Part shown: piece after piece, positions 10,301 to 20,129 of the stretch
Layout: every line of letters starts with the position of its first letter
Position numbering within the stretch: position 1 is the stretch's first letter
From: Pseudomonadota bacterium
GTDB taxonomy: Bacteria; Pseudomonadota; Gammaproteobacteria; Steroidobacterales; Steroidobacteraceae
Direction of reading: 5' to 3'
Length of the DNA stretch: 64,000 bases
Assembly: GCA_021822385.1 (NCBI GenBank)
Contig: JAKARC010000006.1
Location: forward strand, 1-64,000
Translations under genes and position numbers: made by a program
Notes under the pieces: generated by a model
The model's database searches: none
The model's input: only the letters and a program-made list of their open reading frames with translations
What the model was told of the DNA's origin: nothing

Positions 10301-10808
10301 ACAGGGAGCCGCGTACCGCAAATTCGCCGGGACTTTGCACCTGACTGACGCTGGCATAGCCGGCATCGATCAGCCGGGTGCGCAACTGCGCCAGGTCGAG
10401 CGACTCCCCGCGGGCGAATTGGAAGGCCCGGGCCTGCACGTACTGCGGCGGCGGCAGCCGCTGCATCAGCGTATCCAGGGTAACGATCAGGCAGCCGTGC
10501 CGTAGCGCCGGCAATTCATAGAGCGCACGCAACCGCTGCGAGACGATGTCCGGGTGCGGAGAGAAGAGGTCATACGGCAGCACTTCCCAATCCGGGAAGG
10601 TGAGCAGCCGCACTCGCGTCCCGGCAAAAAAGGTGAACTCCGCACTCAGGCGCGACAGCTCGCGGGCCGCGTCGGTGACCACGACGTAGAGCTTTTGATC
10701 GGCACGGGCGGCTTCGGCCAGGGCAAGCGCTGCGGCGCTGCCGTGCAGGCCGTGCCAGCACAGGTGCCGCCGGGCAGAGCCCGGAACGGGCGGATCGAGA
10801 ACGTTCAA
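7359..10808 (-). CDS. mfd: Transcription-repair coupling factor Mfd
   Basis: 1149 aa; YGVGRYVGLQPM RID, ICGDVGFGKTEVAMRAAF, DEEHRFGVRDKERLQALR, TPIPRTLNMAL, QLRGRVGRSHHRAYAYL. TTG start. Confidence 0.97.
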   Translation of the reverse strand: MNVLDPPVPGSARRHLCWHGLHGSAAALALAEAARADQKLYVVVTDAARELSRLSAEFTFFAGTRVRLLTFPDWEVLPYDLFSPHPDIVSQRLRALYELPALRHGCLIVTLDTLMQRLPPPQYVQARAFQFARGESLDLAQLRTRLIDAGYASVSQVQSPGEFAVRGSLFDVYPMGAPEPLRVDLFDEQIETIRSFDPETQRSAQTLERVQLLPARELPLDAEAVKEFRRRFRTRFEGDPTRASLYRSLSAGLAPAGVEFYLPLFFEQTATLFDYLPANAVIVRDAALTATLDHAWQEIESRYEERRHDIERPVLAPAELFLTPAALAGELERFASITLTSAAAPPDPQARVFPTREPEELRIDARAAQPLARLDAFLGKLSGRALIAADSPGRREVLQEQLRALGHPVEPVADWDAFLAARGPLALTVAPDLQGLWVIDPPLAVIAEVQLSGPRAPQQRRRARATADPEAIVRDLQDLNPGAPVVHEQYGVGRYVGLQPMQVAGEAGEFLVLEYQGGDRIYVPVQSLHLVTRYTGAPSESAPLHKLGTDQWTRARKRAAEQIRDIAVELLDLYARRKAHRGLKLSVDPAEYRTFVAAFPFEETADQSQAIAQVLADLDSERAMDRIVCGDVGFGKTEVAMRAAFAAVNSGKQVAVLAPTTLLAQQHLTNFRDRFADWPVRIAGLSRFGSAQETRATIEGLERGTVDIVIATHRLLHAHARFKDLGLLIVDEEHRFGVRDKERLQALRANVHVLTLTATPIPRTLNMALGGLRDLSLITTPPAQRLAIKTFVIEWHGPTLREAVLRELRRGGQIYFVHNEIRTIEKVAADIAALVPEASVRIGHGQMRERDLEQLMVDFYHRRFDLLLCTTIIESGIDVPTANTIIIDRADHMGLAQLHQLRGRVGRSHHRAYAYLIAPPRRALNADAAKRLAAIEAMEELGAGFALATHDLEIRGAGELLGEAQSGQLSEIGLALYLDLLAEAVTALKAGREPQLERPLAAATEVELRVPALLPATYIDDVHVRLGLYKRIAAAENATTLDGLNAEIYDRFGPLPPQAQHLLRIAKLKLSARALGIRRVDLGPQGGVVLFEERTAVTPATVIKLMQRAPRTYRLEGAMKLRIARPMPHEAARIEFAAALLQDLAGESR

Positions 10809-11614
10809 ACGACGACCGGGACTTCCGTGATGTCGGTACGCACTGCGGCCGGCACGCAGAATATATCGATGCTGCGGCTACGACCGCGCAACTGCATCGG
10901 CGGCAGGGGCGTTGCGCCGACATCGACGCCAAGCGCATCCAGGGACAGCTTGAGAGTGTGCGAGAAGAGCATCTCCCCGGCCCGGGCGCGCTGGCAGAGT
11001 CGGGCGGCCACGTTGACGGTGTCGCCGATGAGTGTATAGCTCATGTAGGAGCTCGAACCGAGGTTGCAGGCGACCACATCACCTTCGTTGATGCCGATGC
11101 CGAGGCCCGCATCGACGCCAAAGCGGGTGTGCCACGAGCCGCTGAGTACCGCGAAGCTGCTCAGCATCTCCTGGGCGGCGCGGACGGCGCGGCCGGCGCT
11201 ATCGGGCTGCTCGAGCGGTACGCCGAAGCCGAGCATCAGGCAATCCCCCGCGAGGTGAAAGACCGTGCCATCGTGACGCAGCGTGATCTCGGTGAGCAAC
11301 GAGAAATATTCGTTCAGCAGGGGTACCACCTGGCGCGGCTCGAGCCGCTCGGAGAGGCTCGTGAACCCGCGCAGGTCGGCGAACAGCACCACCGCGTGCG
11401 TGCGCAGATCATCCGCCGAGAGCAGAGTCTCGCGCAGCTGAACGTCCTCGAGGATCCGCTCGGCAAGCTGCGGGGAGACGTAGCGGCGCACGGCCCGGCG
11501 CAGCACATCCTCGCGCCGGCGAATCTCGGCGTGCAAATGCGCTTGGGCCAGCTCGCGGCGTAGCGCGCCGGCACGGATCAGCTCTTCGATGCTGAGGGGG
11601 TTCTCCAGAGCCAC
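10805..11614 (-). CDS. Class III adenylate/guanylate cyclase domain protein
   Basis: VVLFADLRGFTSLSERL, HLAGDCLMLGFGVP, YTLIGDTVNVAARLC. Confidence 0.9.
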   Translation of the reverse strand: MALENPLSIEELIRAGALRRELAQAHLHAEIRRREDVLRRAVRRYVSPQLAERILEDVQLRETLLSADDLRTHAVVLFADLRGFTSLSERLEPRQVVPLLNEYFSLLTEITLRHDGTVFHLAGDCLMLGFGVPLEQPDSAGRAVRAAQEMLSSFAVLSGSWHTRFGVDAGLGIGINEGDVVACNLGSSSYMSYTLIGDTVNVAARLCQRARAGEMLFSHTLKLSLDALGVDVGATPLPPMQLRGRSRSIDIFCVPAAVRTDITEVPVVV

Positions 11615-11739
11615 GGGCAGTTATCCGACCATTCTTGTGTGGAACGTGAGCCTACCATAATCTGCCCTTCGAGCGTCGCTGCGCGCCGACGCCCGCGGCG
11701 GGCCATCGGCTCGCCCGCGGGCACAGGTCTGCAAAAGAA

Positions 11740-12069
11740 TTAACGGCCTGAGGTGGCGGCGCTTGAGTGGCGGGCGCGCGTCCGCGCCGCCGGCGGGTGC
11801 ACGACGGCATGCACGACGCGGGTGTACTCGAAGTAAACCGTAAAATTGCGGTAGTCCCACCACGTCATGGGTGGATGTCCGATGGGCGCGCTGCGCCCGA
11901 GCGGCGTGCCGAAAGCGCGCTCGACCTGCTGCATGGTCTGCCCGCGGTGCGGATGTGGCACTGTCGTCGGGGCGATTTCGAGCCGCCCGCCGACCACAAT
12001 GGTTTCAGCAGCGGCCGTCACACAGACCGCGCATGCGATCAGCATTGCCAAGAAGATTCGCGCACGCAT
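11740..12069 (-). CDS. Small secreted/periplasmic hypothetical protein
   Basis: MRARIFLAMLIACAVCVTAAAE signal peptide; QTMQQVERAFGTPLGRSAPIGHPPMTWWDYRNFTVYFEYTRVVHAV resembles SmpA/OmlA-like small domains; start chosen at 12069. Confidence 0.6.
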   Translation of the reverse strand: MRARIFLAMLIACAVCVTAAAETIVVGGRLEIAPTTVPHPHRGQTMQQVERAFGTPLGRSAPIGHPPMTWWDYRNFTVYFEYTRVVHAVVHPPAARTRARHSSAATSGR

Positions 12070-12195
12070 GTTCCAGCCTCCCATTTGACTATACACCGCG
12101 GCGCATTCTGTCAATGCCGCCTGCGGGGTCGGGGCTGTGAAAGTGTGACGCGCCGCATGCGGCGCAGGGGTCCGGGAATATGGTTAAATCTCCCG

Positions 12196-13461
12196 ATGTT
12201 CCATCCCCTGTCGCTGTTCGTGGGCTGGCGTTACGTGCGCGCCCGGTCCCACAAGTTCTTCGTTTCCTTCATCACCTGGACATCACTCGCCGGAGTGTGC
12301 GTCGGCGTGGCGGCGCTGATCGTCATTCTCTCGGTGATGAACGGGTTCGAGGCTGATCTGCGTCAGCGCCTGCTCGCGCTTGATTCCGATGCACGGGTGG
12401 TGGTCAATCCCACCGCGGAGGCGGCGAGTCCCCCGACACCGGCGACCTGGCGGCGCATTGCGCAATTGGCGCGTACCAGCCCCGGGGTGGTCGGGGTGGC
12501 GCCGTTCGTTCAATCCCAGGCGCTCGCGGTACGCACCCCGCAGATGCTGCCGGTGCTGCTGCGCGGTATCGATCCGGCGGCCGAGCCCGCGGTGACGCGC
12601 CTGCGGCAGGTGAGCACCACCGGCTCGCTGCGGGCGCTGACGCCGGGCAGCGGACGGGTGGTCATTGGGCAGGTGATCGCGCAGCAATTGGGTCTCGAGC
12701 CGGGCAATACCCTGACGCTGCTCATTCCCGGGATAGGCCCAGGCGGGCTGCCACAACCGACGCTGCACCGTTTCCGGGTGGCCGGCGTGTTCTCGATCGG
12801 ACTCGCCGACAAGAACGCAATGCTCGTCTTCGCCAACATCGCCGATGTGCGCGCGCTGCTGCCGGGCGGCGGACTCGATCAGGGACTGCGCCTGCGCTAC
12901 CGCAATCCGCTCGCTGCCCCGCGGATCTCGGCGCGTCTGCGCGCGCGCTTGCCGCCGGGCTTCGAGGTGATCGACTGGACCCAGCAGAACGCCGCCTACT
13001 TTGGCGCGATCCGCATGGAGAAGGTGATGATGGCCTTGATCCTGCTGCTGATCGTGGCCGTTGCGGCATTCAACATCGTGGCCATGCTGGTGATGGTGGT
13101 CACCGACAAGCGCACCGACATTGCCATCCTGCGCACCTTCGGGGCCTCGCCGGCGCGTGTGCTTGCGATCTTCCTTGTGCAAGGGCTCACCATCGGTTGG
13201 CTCGGCGTGGCGCTCGGGATGGGGCTTGGACTCACTCTGGCCTATCACGTCAATGCCGTGGCCGGCTTTCTCGAGCACACCTTCGGTTTTCAGATCTTCA
13301 GCTCCAGTGTGTACTACATCACCGCCATCCCCTCGGTGGTGAAGTGGGAGGATGTGACGCTGATCGGGGTTGCCGCGCTGGTGCTGACGGCCGTCGCGAC
13401 CGTTTATCCGGCGGTGCGTGCGGCGCGGATCGCGCCCGCCGAAGCGTTGCGGTACGAGTAG
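12196..13461 (+). CDS. Lipoprotein-releasing ABC transporter permease (LolC/LolE family), copy 1
   Basis: MFHPLSLFVGWRYVRARSHKFFVSFITWTSLAGVCVGVAALIVILSVMNGFEADLRQRLL... FtsX-like C-terminus. Confidence 0.93.
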   Translation: MFHPLSLFVGWRYVRARSHKFFVSFITWTSLAGVCVGVAALIVILSVMNGFEADLRQRLLALDSDARVVVNPTAEAASPPTPATWRRIAQLARTSPGVVGVAPFVQSQALAVRTPQMLPVLLRGIDPAAEPAVTRLRQVSTTGSLRALTPGSGRVVIGQVIAQQLGLEPGNTLTLLIPGIGPGGLPQPTLHRFRVAGVFSIGLADKNAMLVFANIADVRALLPGGGLDQGLRLRYRNPLAAPRISARLRARLPPGFEVIDWTQQNAAYFGAIRMEKVMMALILLLIVAVAAFNIVAMLVMVVTDKRTDIAILRTFGASPARVLAIFLVQGLTIGWLGVALGMGLGLTLAYHVNAVAGFLEHTFGFQIFSSSVYYITAIPSVVKWEDVTLIGVAALVLTAVATVYPAVRAARIAPAEALRYE

Positions 13462-13468
13462 GCGCGTC

Positions 13469-14722
13469 ATGCTGGGTTCCTACGAATGGCGGATCGGCAC
13501 ACGCCACCTGCGCTCGACGCACCGCCGCGGCTTTGTGTCATTCGTGGCGGTGATGTCGGTGTGTGGTCTGGCGCTCGGGATTGCGACGCTGATCGTGGTG
13601 CTGTCGGTGATGAACGGCTTCGGCCACGTGCTGCGCGGGCGCATCCTCGATGTCACGGGGGATGCGACCCTGATGGGGCTGCAGGGCACCACTGCGCACT
13701 GGCGTGCCCTCGAGCGGCGGGTACAAGCACATCGACACGTCGAGGCCGTCTCGCCTTACATCGAGGAGCAGGCGTTGCTCGCGCACGGCGAGTACGTCGC
13801 CGGGGCGTCTGTACGCGGTGTGCTGCCGCGCCAGGCGGCGCGTGTGACGACACTGGCGCACCGGCTCGAGGGCGGGACGCTGGACGCGTTGCGCCCCGGG
13901 CGGTATCGGGTGATCCTCGGGGTCGATCTCGCCCGCGCGCTGCATGTGCGTGTGGGCGGCTCGGTGGTGCTGATCGCCCCGGAGGGCATCGCCACGCCGG
14001 CGGGACTGATGCCGCGTATGCGCCGCTTTCGGGTCGTCGGCCTGTTCGATTCAGGGATGTATCAATACGATCGCGGCTTGGCGCTGATCAATCTCACCGA
14101 CGCGGCGCGGCTGTTCGCGCTGCCGCGGGGACGGGTGACGGGGCTGCGCATGAAATTCACCGATCCCTGGCAGGCCGGGCCCGAAGTGCGTCACATTGCC
14201 TATAGCCTCGGCGGATCGGGCTACTACGTCAGCGATTGGACCGATCACCTGGTCAATTTCTTCCGGTCCATCCAGATCACCAAGTCGATGATGTTCGTCA
14301 TGCTCTCGATGATCGTGGCGGTGGCGGCCTTCAATATCGTGGCGACGCTGGTGATGATCGTGAAGGAAAAACAGTCCGATATTGCGATCCTGCGCACCCT
14401 TGGGGCCGCCCCCGGCAACATCCTGCTGATCTTCGCCGTTCAGGGTCTGCTGATCGGACTGACCGGTACGCTTCTGGGCGCCGGAGTCGGTATCCTGGTT
14501 GCGCAGCATCTGCAGACGCTGGTTGCGCTGCTCGAGCGGGTCTTGCATACCCAGTTCCTCAATCCCAAGGTGTATTACATGAGCGAGCTTCCGGCCTTGG
14601 TGCGCGCGGGCGATGTCCTACGTGTGTGTGGTGTCGCGTTCCTGTTGTGCGTGCTGGCGACGATCTATCCGGCCTGGCGTGCCGCGCGCACCGCTCCGGC
14701 CGAGGCGCTGCGTCATGAGTGA
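13469..14722 (+). CDS. Lipoprotein-releasing ABC transporter permease (LolC/LolE family), copy 2
   Basis: [60 protein letters not shown]; paralogous to the preceding gene. Confidence 0.92.
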   Translation: MLGSYEWRIGTRHLRSTHRRGFVSFVAVMSVCGLALGIATLIVVLSVMNGFGHVLRGRILDVTGDATLMGLQGTTAHWRALERRVQAHRHVEAVSPYIEEQALLAHGEYVAGASVRGVLPRQAARVTTLAHRLEGGTLDALRPGRYRVILGVDLARALHVRVGGSVVLIAPEGIATPAGLMPRMRRFRVVGLFDSGMYQYDRGLALINLTDAARLFALPRGRVTGLRMKFTDPWQAGPEVRHIAYSLGGSGYYVSDWTDHLVNFFRSIQITKSMMFVMLSMIVAVAAFNIVATLVMIVKEKQSDIAILRTLGAAPGNILLIFAVQGLLIGLTGTLLGAGVGILVAQHLQTLVALLERVLHTQFLNPKVYYMSELPALVRAGDVLRVCGVAFLLCVLATIYPAWRAARTAPAEALRHE

Positions 14723-15437
14723 GCCGGTACTCGAGGCGCGCGCGGTCGGGCGCAGTTTCCTCGAAGGCGCGAGTACCCTTGAGGTGCTGAGCGCGGTGGC
14801 ACTGGTGGTGCGCGCCGGCGAGCGGCTCGCGATCGTCGGCGCCTCCGGTTCCGGTAAGACGACGCTGCTGCAGATCCTCGGCGGGCTCGATCGACCGACC
14901 CGCGGCACGGTGCTCATCGATGGTCGCGATATCCACCAGTTGAGCGAGCGTGAGCGGGGCGTGCTGCGCAATCGCACACTCGGATTTGTCTATCAATTTC
15001 ATCATCTGTTGCCGGAGTTCTCCGCCCTCGAGAACGTGGCCATGCCGCTGCTCGTGCGCCGCACGCCCGTGACCGAGGCGCGGGCCGAGGCGCGCCGGCT
15101 GCTCGAGCGGGTTGGCCTCGGCGGGCGGCTCAGCCATCGGCCGCATCAGCTCTCGGGTGGGGAACGGCAGCGTGCCGCGGTGGCGCGCGCGTTGGTGACG
15201 CAGCCGAAGCTCGTACTCGCCGACGAGCCCACCGGTAATCTCGATGGTGCCAACGCCGCGGCGGTCTTTGAGCTGATGCTTGAACTTAACCGAGAGTGCG
15301 GCACCAGTCTGATCGTGGTGACGCACGATATCCGCCTCGCGGCGCGGATGGATCGAGTGTATGAACTTGAGGGCGGGCGGCTGCTCGAACGGGCTGCTAC
15401 GGCGCAGCCAGGTGGCGGGTGCGATAGCGCCGGGTGA
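14715..15437 (+). CDS. lolD: Lipoprotein-releasing system ATP-binding protein LolD
   Basis: [23 protein letters not shown] Walker [16 protein letters not shown] signature, [11 protein letters not shown]; overlaps the end of the upstream permease gene. Confidence 0.95.
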   Translation: MSEPVLEARAVGRSFLEGASTLEVLSAVALVVRAGERLAIVGASGSGKTTLLQILGGLDRPTRGTVLIDGRDIHQLSERERGVLRNRTLGFVYQFHHLLPEFSALENVAMPLLVRRTPVTEARAEARRLLERVGLGGRLSHRPHQLSGGERQRAAVARALVTQPKLVLADEPTGNLDGANAAAVFELMLELNRECGTSLIVVTHDIRLAARMDRVYELEGGRLLERAATAQPGGGCDSAG

Positions 15438-15912
15438 CTTGCCAGCGCCACAGCACGTTCAGACCCAGCCAGCCGGCAAGGCCCGCGAGCGCCGAGCAGA
15501 TCAGGCACCCCAGCAGGAACGGCTCCCACAGGGGGCCCAAGCCGTAATGCAGCCAGTGCCAGCTCAACTGAAAGTGGAATTGCTGGGGCGGCCGGCGCAG
15601 CGCCAGCGCACCGACGCGATACGCCAAGTAGTAGATCGGCACCATGGTGAGGGGATTATTGATGAGAAAGATGGTACCGATGATCGTCGGCACGTTCAGC
15701 CGCCAGGTGAGAGCGGTCACGCCGGCTGTCAGGGTGTGCACGGGCAGGGGGATGAAACAGATCGCAAGACCGGTGCCAAACGCCCCGGCCACGGCGCGCC
15801 GGTGCACCGCCCACAAGCGCGGATCCATCAGCCGGTCGCCGAACACCCGCAGCAGCCTGTGCTGCTCGATGTGATGGCGTTGCGGCAGGATTTTCTTCAG
15901 CGAGCGACGCAT
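15397..15912 (-). CDS. DUF2062 domain-containing protein
   Basis: [60 protein letters not shown]...[17 protein letters not shown]. Confidence 0.85.
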   Translation of the reverse strand: MRRSLKKILPQRHHIEQHRLLRVFGDRLMDPRLWAVHRRAVAGAFGTGLAICFIPLPVHTLTAGVTALTWRLNVPTIIGTIFLINNPLTMVPIYYLAYRVGALALRRPPQQFHFQLSWHWLHYGLGPLWEPFLLGCLICSALAGLAGWLGLNVLWRWQVTRRYRTRHLAAP

Positions 15913-16022
15913 GCTGTGCCCGACTGTATCATGAGGACGCGGCCGTGTCGGTGTGCGGGTGCGTATCGGCGCCCGGCGCTCTCCGGTATGATGCCGGCTG
16001 AACATGCCGATGGGGTCGTTTG

Positions 16023-16724
16023 ATGTGGGAAATCGTGCGGGCGGGCGGCCCGCTGATGTGGCCGATCATATTCTGCTCGATCGTCGCTGCGGCCATCGTG
16101 CTCGAGCGGCTGTGGACTCTGCAGGACCGGCGTGTGTTGCCGCGGGATCTGCCGCAGAAGGTCTGGCAGCTGATCGAGGCCGGCCAGGTTACCGACAAGG
16201 TCATCGCTGCCCTTGAGCAGCACTCGCCCCTCGGACGGCTGTTGGCCGCGGGACTTGCCAATCGCCACCGGCCGCATGAGATCCTGATGGAACGTCTCGA
16301 GGACGCGGGGCGGCACGTGGTGCACGAGCTCGAGCGTTTTCTCAACACTCTCGGTACGATCGCCGGGATCTCTCCGCTCCTAGGGCTGCTCGGCACTGTG
16401 ACCGGCATTATCCGCGCGTTCGATGCAATTCAGGCGGCGGGCATGGGCAGTCCGCGCACGCTCTCCGGCGGCATCGCCGAGGCGCTTGTGTGCACCGTGG
16501 CGGGGCTGTGCGTCGCCATCCCCTCGCTCATCGCCTACCGGTATTTGCGCGGCCGGGTCGAGAGCATCGTCGTGGAGATGGAAAAGCACGCCCTGCGCAT
16601 GGCCGATGCGCTTGAGGCCGCCGGCGCGGCCGCGCAATCCGTCGCCGGGATCGACGCTGAGGCGCAGGAGCCGGCGGAACGGGTGGCTGCGGTCGGCCGC
16701 ACGCTGCTGCGCAGTTCATCCTGA
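16023..16724 (+). CDS. MotA/TolQ/ExbB proton channel family protein
   Basis: GTIAGISPLLGLLGTVTGIIRAFDAIQAAGMGSPRTLSGGIAEALVCTVAGLCVAIPSLIAY. Confidence 0.93.
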   Translation: MWEIVRAGGPLMWPIIFCSIVAAAIVLERLWTLQDRRVLPRDLPQKVWQLIEAGQVTDKVIAALEQHSPLGRLLAAGLANRHRPHEILMERLEDAGRHVVHELERFLNTLGTIAGISPLLGLLGTVTGIIRAFDAIQAAGMGSPRTLSGGIAEALVCTVAGLCVAIPSLIAYRYLRGRVESIVVEMEKHALRMADALEAAGAAAQSVAGIDAEAQEPAERVAAVGRTLLRSSS

Positions 16725-16731
16725 GCCACCC

Positions 16732-17163
16732 ATGAGGCTCAGTCCGCGGCGCCACGAGGAGCCGGAGATCAACGTCGTGTCGCTGATCGACGTCGTGTTG
16801 CTCCTCGTCGTGTTCTTCATGCTCTCGACCCACTTCACCCGCGAGGGCCGCCTGCACGTCGAGCTGCCGCGCGCGAGCGCGGTGCCGGCGGCCCGCGGCC
16901 GACCGAAGGCGGTGGTCATCACCGTGACCGAAAGCGGCGCATACCTCGTCAACGGTCGGGAGCTGCTGAACAACAGCCCTGATACGCTGCGCGCGGCACT
17001 CGCAGCCGAGCCGGCCGCCACGCGTAAACACACCGTATTGATCCGTGCCGATGCGCGCGCGACGCAACAGTCCGTGGTAACGGCCATGGACGTGCTCGGT
17101 GAGCTCGGTTTTGCCAAGCTCGACATCGCGACCATTCGCGCCCGGGTCGAGGGTGGCTCGTGA
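16732..17163 (+). CDS. ExbD/TolR family biopolymer transport protein
   Basis: EPEINVVSLIDVVLLLVVFFMLSTHFT; paired with the upstream ExbB. Confidence 0.92.
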   Translation: MRLSPRRHEEPEINVVSLIDVVLLLVVFFMLSTHFTREGRLHVELPRASAVPAARGRPKAVVITVTESGAYLVNGRELLNNSPDTLRAALAAEPAATRKHTVLIRADARATQQSVVTAMDVLGELGFAKLDIATIRARVEGGS

Positions 17164-18908
17164 GCCGCCAGCGCGCCGACGAGGAACGTGAGGCGGCGCG
17201 CATCTACGGGCGTCTGTTCGCCTATGTGCGCCCCTACAAGGGTCCCTTTGCGCTCGGCATCCTCGGCGGCGTCATCTATGCGGCCAGCTCCACCGCGCTG
17301 GTCGAGCTTGCGCGCGAGGTTGGCGGGCTGCTGCATCATCCGCAGGCGCGCCTGATCGTGTTGCTGCCGCTTGCGCTGGTGGTGCTGTTCGCGGTGCGCG
17401 GGCTCGGCAATCTCATCCAGACCTATTTCATGGGCTTTGCCGGCCGGGCCGTGGTCAAGCGGCTGCGCGGGCAAGTGTATGAGCGGGTGCTCGATCTGCC
17501 GGTCGCCTTTTACGACCGTCAGGCCGTCGGCGCGCTGCTCTCGCGCCTGACCTACAACTGTGAGCAGGTGGGACGTGCCGTCACCACCTCCACGGTGACG
17601 GTGGTCCGCGCTGCGCTGACTGTGGTCTTCCTGATCGGCTGGATGGTCTGGATCAACTGGGAGCTGACGCTGATTTCCCTCATCGTCGGTCCGTTGGTCG
17701 TCTGGCTGGTTGCGCTCATCAATCGTCTGTTTCGCCGCTACGGCCGGCGGATCCAGCATTCGATGGAGGATGTGACACGGCTCGCCAAGGAGAGTTTCGA
17801 GGCGCCGCGCCTGGTAAAGGTGTACGGCGCGCAACGACATCTCGCCGCGCGCTTCGAAAGCGTCAACGAGCACAACCGCCGCTCGAACATGAAGGCCATT
17901 CTCACCACGGGGCTCGCCAACCCGACGGTGCAGCTGGTGAGCGTGCTTGGCGGCGCGGTGGTGCTCGGCATGGCCATCCGCGATGCGGTCAATGGCACCA
18001 TGACGGCGCAGAACCTGGTCGGATTCTTTGCCGCCCTCGGTATGATCAGCCAGCCGTTGCGCGAGGTGGTCGGGCAGTTCGGTCCCATCCAGCAGGGCGT
18101 CGCCGCCGCGCAGAGCTTGTTCGAGATTCTCGATGAGCCGGCTGAGACGTCCGGCGGTGATTATCGGCCGACGCGCGTGCGCGGTGATGTGGCCTATGGC
18201 GAGGTTGCCTTCAGCTACACGCAGAGCGCGCGGCCGGCGCTGCACGCGGTGTCCTTCGCCGTGCCCGCCGGCACCCGCCTGGCGATCGTGGGGCGATCGG
18301 GCAGCGGCAAATCGACGCTCGTGAACCTCTTGCCGCGCTTTTACGACCTGGACAGCGGCTCGATCCGCATCGATGGGCGCGACGTGCGCGAATTCGATCT
18401 CGGCGCTCTGCGCGAGCAGATCGCCGTGGTCAGTCAGGAAGTGACACTGTTCGATGACAGCATTCGCAACAACATCGCCTTCGGTCGCGAGGTCCGTCCC
18501 GAGGCGTTGATGCGCGTGGCGGAGGCCGCCCATGTGATGGAATTTGCCGCCGCGCTGCCGGAGGGCCTGGATACCGTGGTCGGCGACCAGGGGGTGTTGC
18601 TCTCCGGCGGACAGCGGCAGCGGATTGCCATTGCGCGCGCACTGCTGAAGGACGCGCCCATTCTCATCCTCGATGAAGCCACTTCCGCACTCGATACCGA
18701 GGCCGAGCGGCACATTCAGGCAGCCCTCGCCGAGCTGATGAGCAACCGCACCACGTTCGTGATCGCACACCGTCTCTCGACGGTCGAGCAGGCCGATCTG
18801 ATCCTCGTGCTTGATGCCGGCACGGTGGTCGAGCGCGGCACCCATGCCGAGCTGCTGGCGCAGGACGGGCTGTACGCGCAACTCTACCGCCTGCAATTCA
18901 GTGACTGA
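17160..18908 (+). CDS. msbA: Lipid A export ATP-binding/permease protein MsbA
   Basis: 582 aa ABC exporter; VGRSGSGKSTLVNLLPRFYD, LSGGQRQRIAIARALLKDAPILILDEATSALD; next to lpxK. Confidence 0.94.
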   Translation: MSRQRADEEREAARIYGRLFAYVRPYKGPFALGILGGVIYAASSTALVELAREVGGLLHHPQARLIVLLPLALVVLFAVRGLGNLIQTYFMGFAGRAVVKRLRGQVYERVLDLPVAFYDRQAVGALLSRLTYNCEQVGRAVTTSTVTVVRAALTVVFLIGWMVWINWELTLISLIVGPLVVWLVALINRLFRRYGRRIQHSMEDVTRLAKESFEAPRLVKVYGAQRHLAARFESVNEHNRRSNMKAILTTGLANPTVQLVSVLGGAVVLGMAIRDAVNGTMTAQNLVGFFAALGMISQPLREVVGQFGPIQQGVAAAQSLFEILDEPAETSGGDYRPTRVRGDVAYGEVAFSYTQSARPALHAVSFAVPAGTRLAIVGRSGSGKSTLVNLLPRFYDLDSGSIRIDGRDVREFDLGALREQIAVVSQEVTLFDDSIRNNIAFGREVRPEALMRVAEAAHVMEFAAALPEGLDTVVGDQGVLLSGGQRQRIAIARALLKDAPILILDEATSALDTEAERHIQAALAELMSNRTTFVIAHRLSTVEQADLILVLDAGTVVERGTHAELLAQDGLYAQLYRLQFSD

Positions 18909-18914
18909 TGCCCG

Positions 18915-19937
18915 ATGCAACAGTGGCTCAACCGCAGGTGGTACGAGGCCGCCAGCCCATTGCCGGGTCTCGGGCCGCTCGCATGGCTGTATGGGAAGGC
19001 GGTGCAGCGCCGGCGGGCGCGTGCGCGGCCGGTACAGCACCTGCCCGCCCCCGTGATTGTCGTTGGTAATCTTACGGTCGGAGGCACCGGCAAGACACCC
19101 TTGGTGGCGTGGATTGCCCGGGCGCTGACGGAGCGCGGACTGCCCGTCGGGGTGATCTCGCGCGGCTATGGTCGTGCGGGTCACGCGGTGCGCGTCGTGT
19201 CCGGGCAATCGAATTGGCGGTCGGTTGGGGATGAGCCGCTGCTCCTATACCGACACGGCGGTTGCGTTACGGTCGTTGGACGCGACCGAGTGGCCGCCGC
19301 GCGCGCCGCGATCACGCACGGCGCGCGCGTCATCGTCGCCGATGACGGGCTGCAGCACTTCGCGCTCGTGCGCGATTGCGCCATTGTCGTGGCCGATGGC
19401 GAGCGCGGGTTCGGCAACGGCAGGTTGCTGCCGGCAGGTCCTTTGCGCGAACCGCTCGAGCGGCTCGCGGCCGCCGACGTGCTGGTGCTCAATGGCCCGC
19501 CGGAACATCTGTCGCTGCAGGCCGCCGCGATCCATTACCCGCCGCTCGTACTGCACATGGCACTCGAACTCGGCGAGGCAAGGGCGGTTTGCGGCGCCGA
19601 GCGGCGGGATTTACGGGCCTTTCTCGGCACTCCCGTGCATGCCGTGGCCGGCATCGGCAATCCCCATCGGTTCTTCCGCGCACTGCGGCAGAGGGGTCTG
19701 TCGCTGATCGAGCATCCGTTCTCCGATCATCGGCCGCTCGGGGCGGCGGAACTTGATTTTGGCGATGATAGACCGGTGCTCATGACGGAGAAGGATGCCG
19801 TAAAATGTGAGCATCTGGCCGAACGCCGGCTGTGGTTCGTACCGGTCGAGGCGACCTTCGACGTGAGCGAGGCAGCCCGATTGCTCGAGCGGCTGGTGCG
19901 CGCGGTCGATGCATTTCAAGGTTCTTGCGGAGGTTAG
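18915..19937 (+). CDS. lpxK: Tetraacyldisaccharide 4'-kinase
   Basis: VIVVGNLTVGGTGKTPLVAWIARAL, SRGYGR, GDEPLLLYRHGG, VIVADDGLQHFALVRD. Confidence 0.95.
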   Translation: MQQWLNRRWYEAASPLPGLGPLAWLYGKAVQRRRARARPVQHLPAPVIVVGNLTVGGTGKTPLVAWIARALTERGLPVGVISRGYGRAGHAVRVVSGQSNWRSVGDEPLLLYRHGGCVTVVGRDRVAAARAAITHGARVIVADDGLQHFALVRDCAIVVADGERGFGNGRLLPAGPLREPLERLAAADVLVLNGPPEHLSLQAAAIHYPPLVLHMALELGEARAVCGAERRDLRAFLGTPVHAVAGIGNPHRFFRALRQRGLSLIEHPFSDHRPLGAAELDFGDDRPVLMTEKDAVKCEHLAERRLWFVPVEATFDVSEAARLLERLVRAVDAFQGSCGG

Positions 19938-19940
19938 CTG

Positions 19941-20129
19941 GTGGATGCCCATCTGCTCGAGATCCTGGCCTGTCCGATCTGCAAGGGCACGCTGATCTAC
20001 CGGCGCGAGCCGGATGTGCTGGTCTGCCGGCTGGACCGGCTCGCCTATCCGGTGCGCGATGGCGTGCCGGTCATGCTGGAGGAAGAGGCGCGTCAGCTCG
20101 CCAGTGACGATCCGCTGCTCGAGCATTGA
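19941..20129 (+). CDS. Trm112/YcaR family protein
   Basis: MDAHLLEILACPICKGTLIYRREPDVLVCRLDRLAYPVRDGVPVMLEEEAR; between lpxK and kdsB. Confidence 0.93.
   Translation: MDAHLLEILACPICKGTLIYRREPDVLVCRLDRLAYPVRDGVPVMLEEEARQLASDDPLLEH

Noticed and set aside
16716-19208. 830-aa minus-strand ORF
   Set aside because: Antisense shadow of exbD-msbA-lpxK; His/Arg/Asp-rich composition typical of the complementary frame in high-GC DNA, no family motifs.
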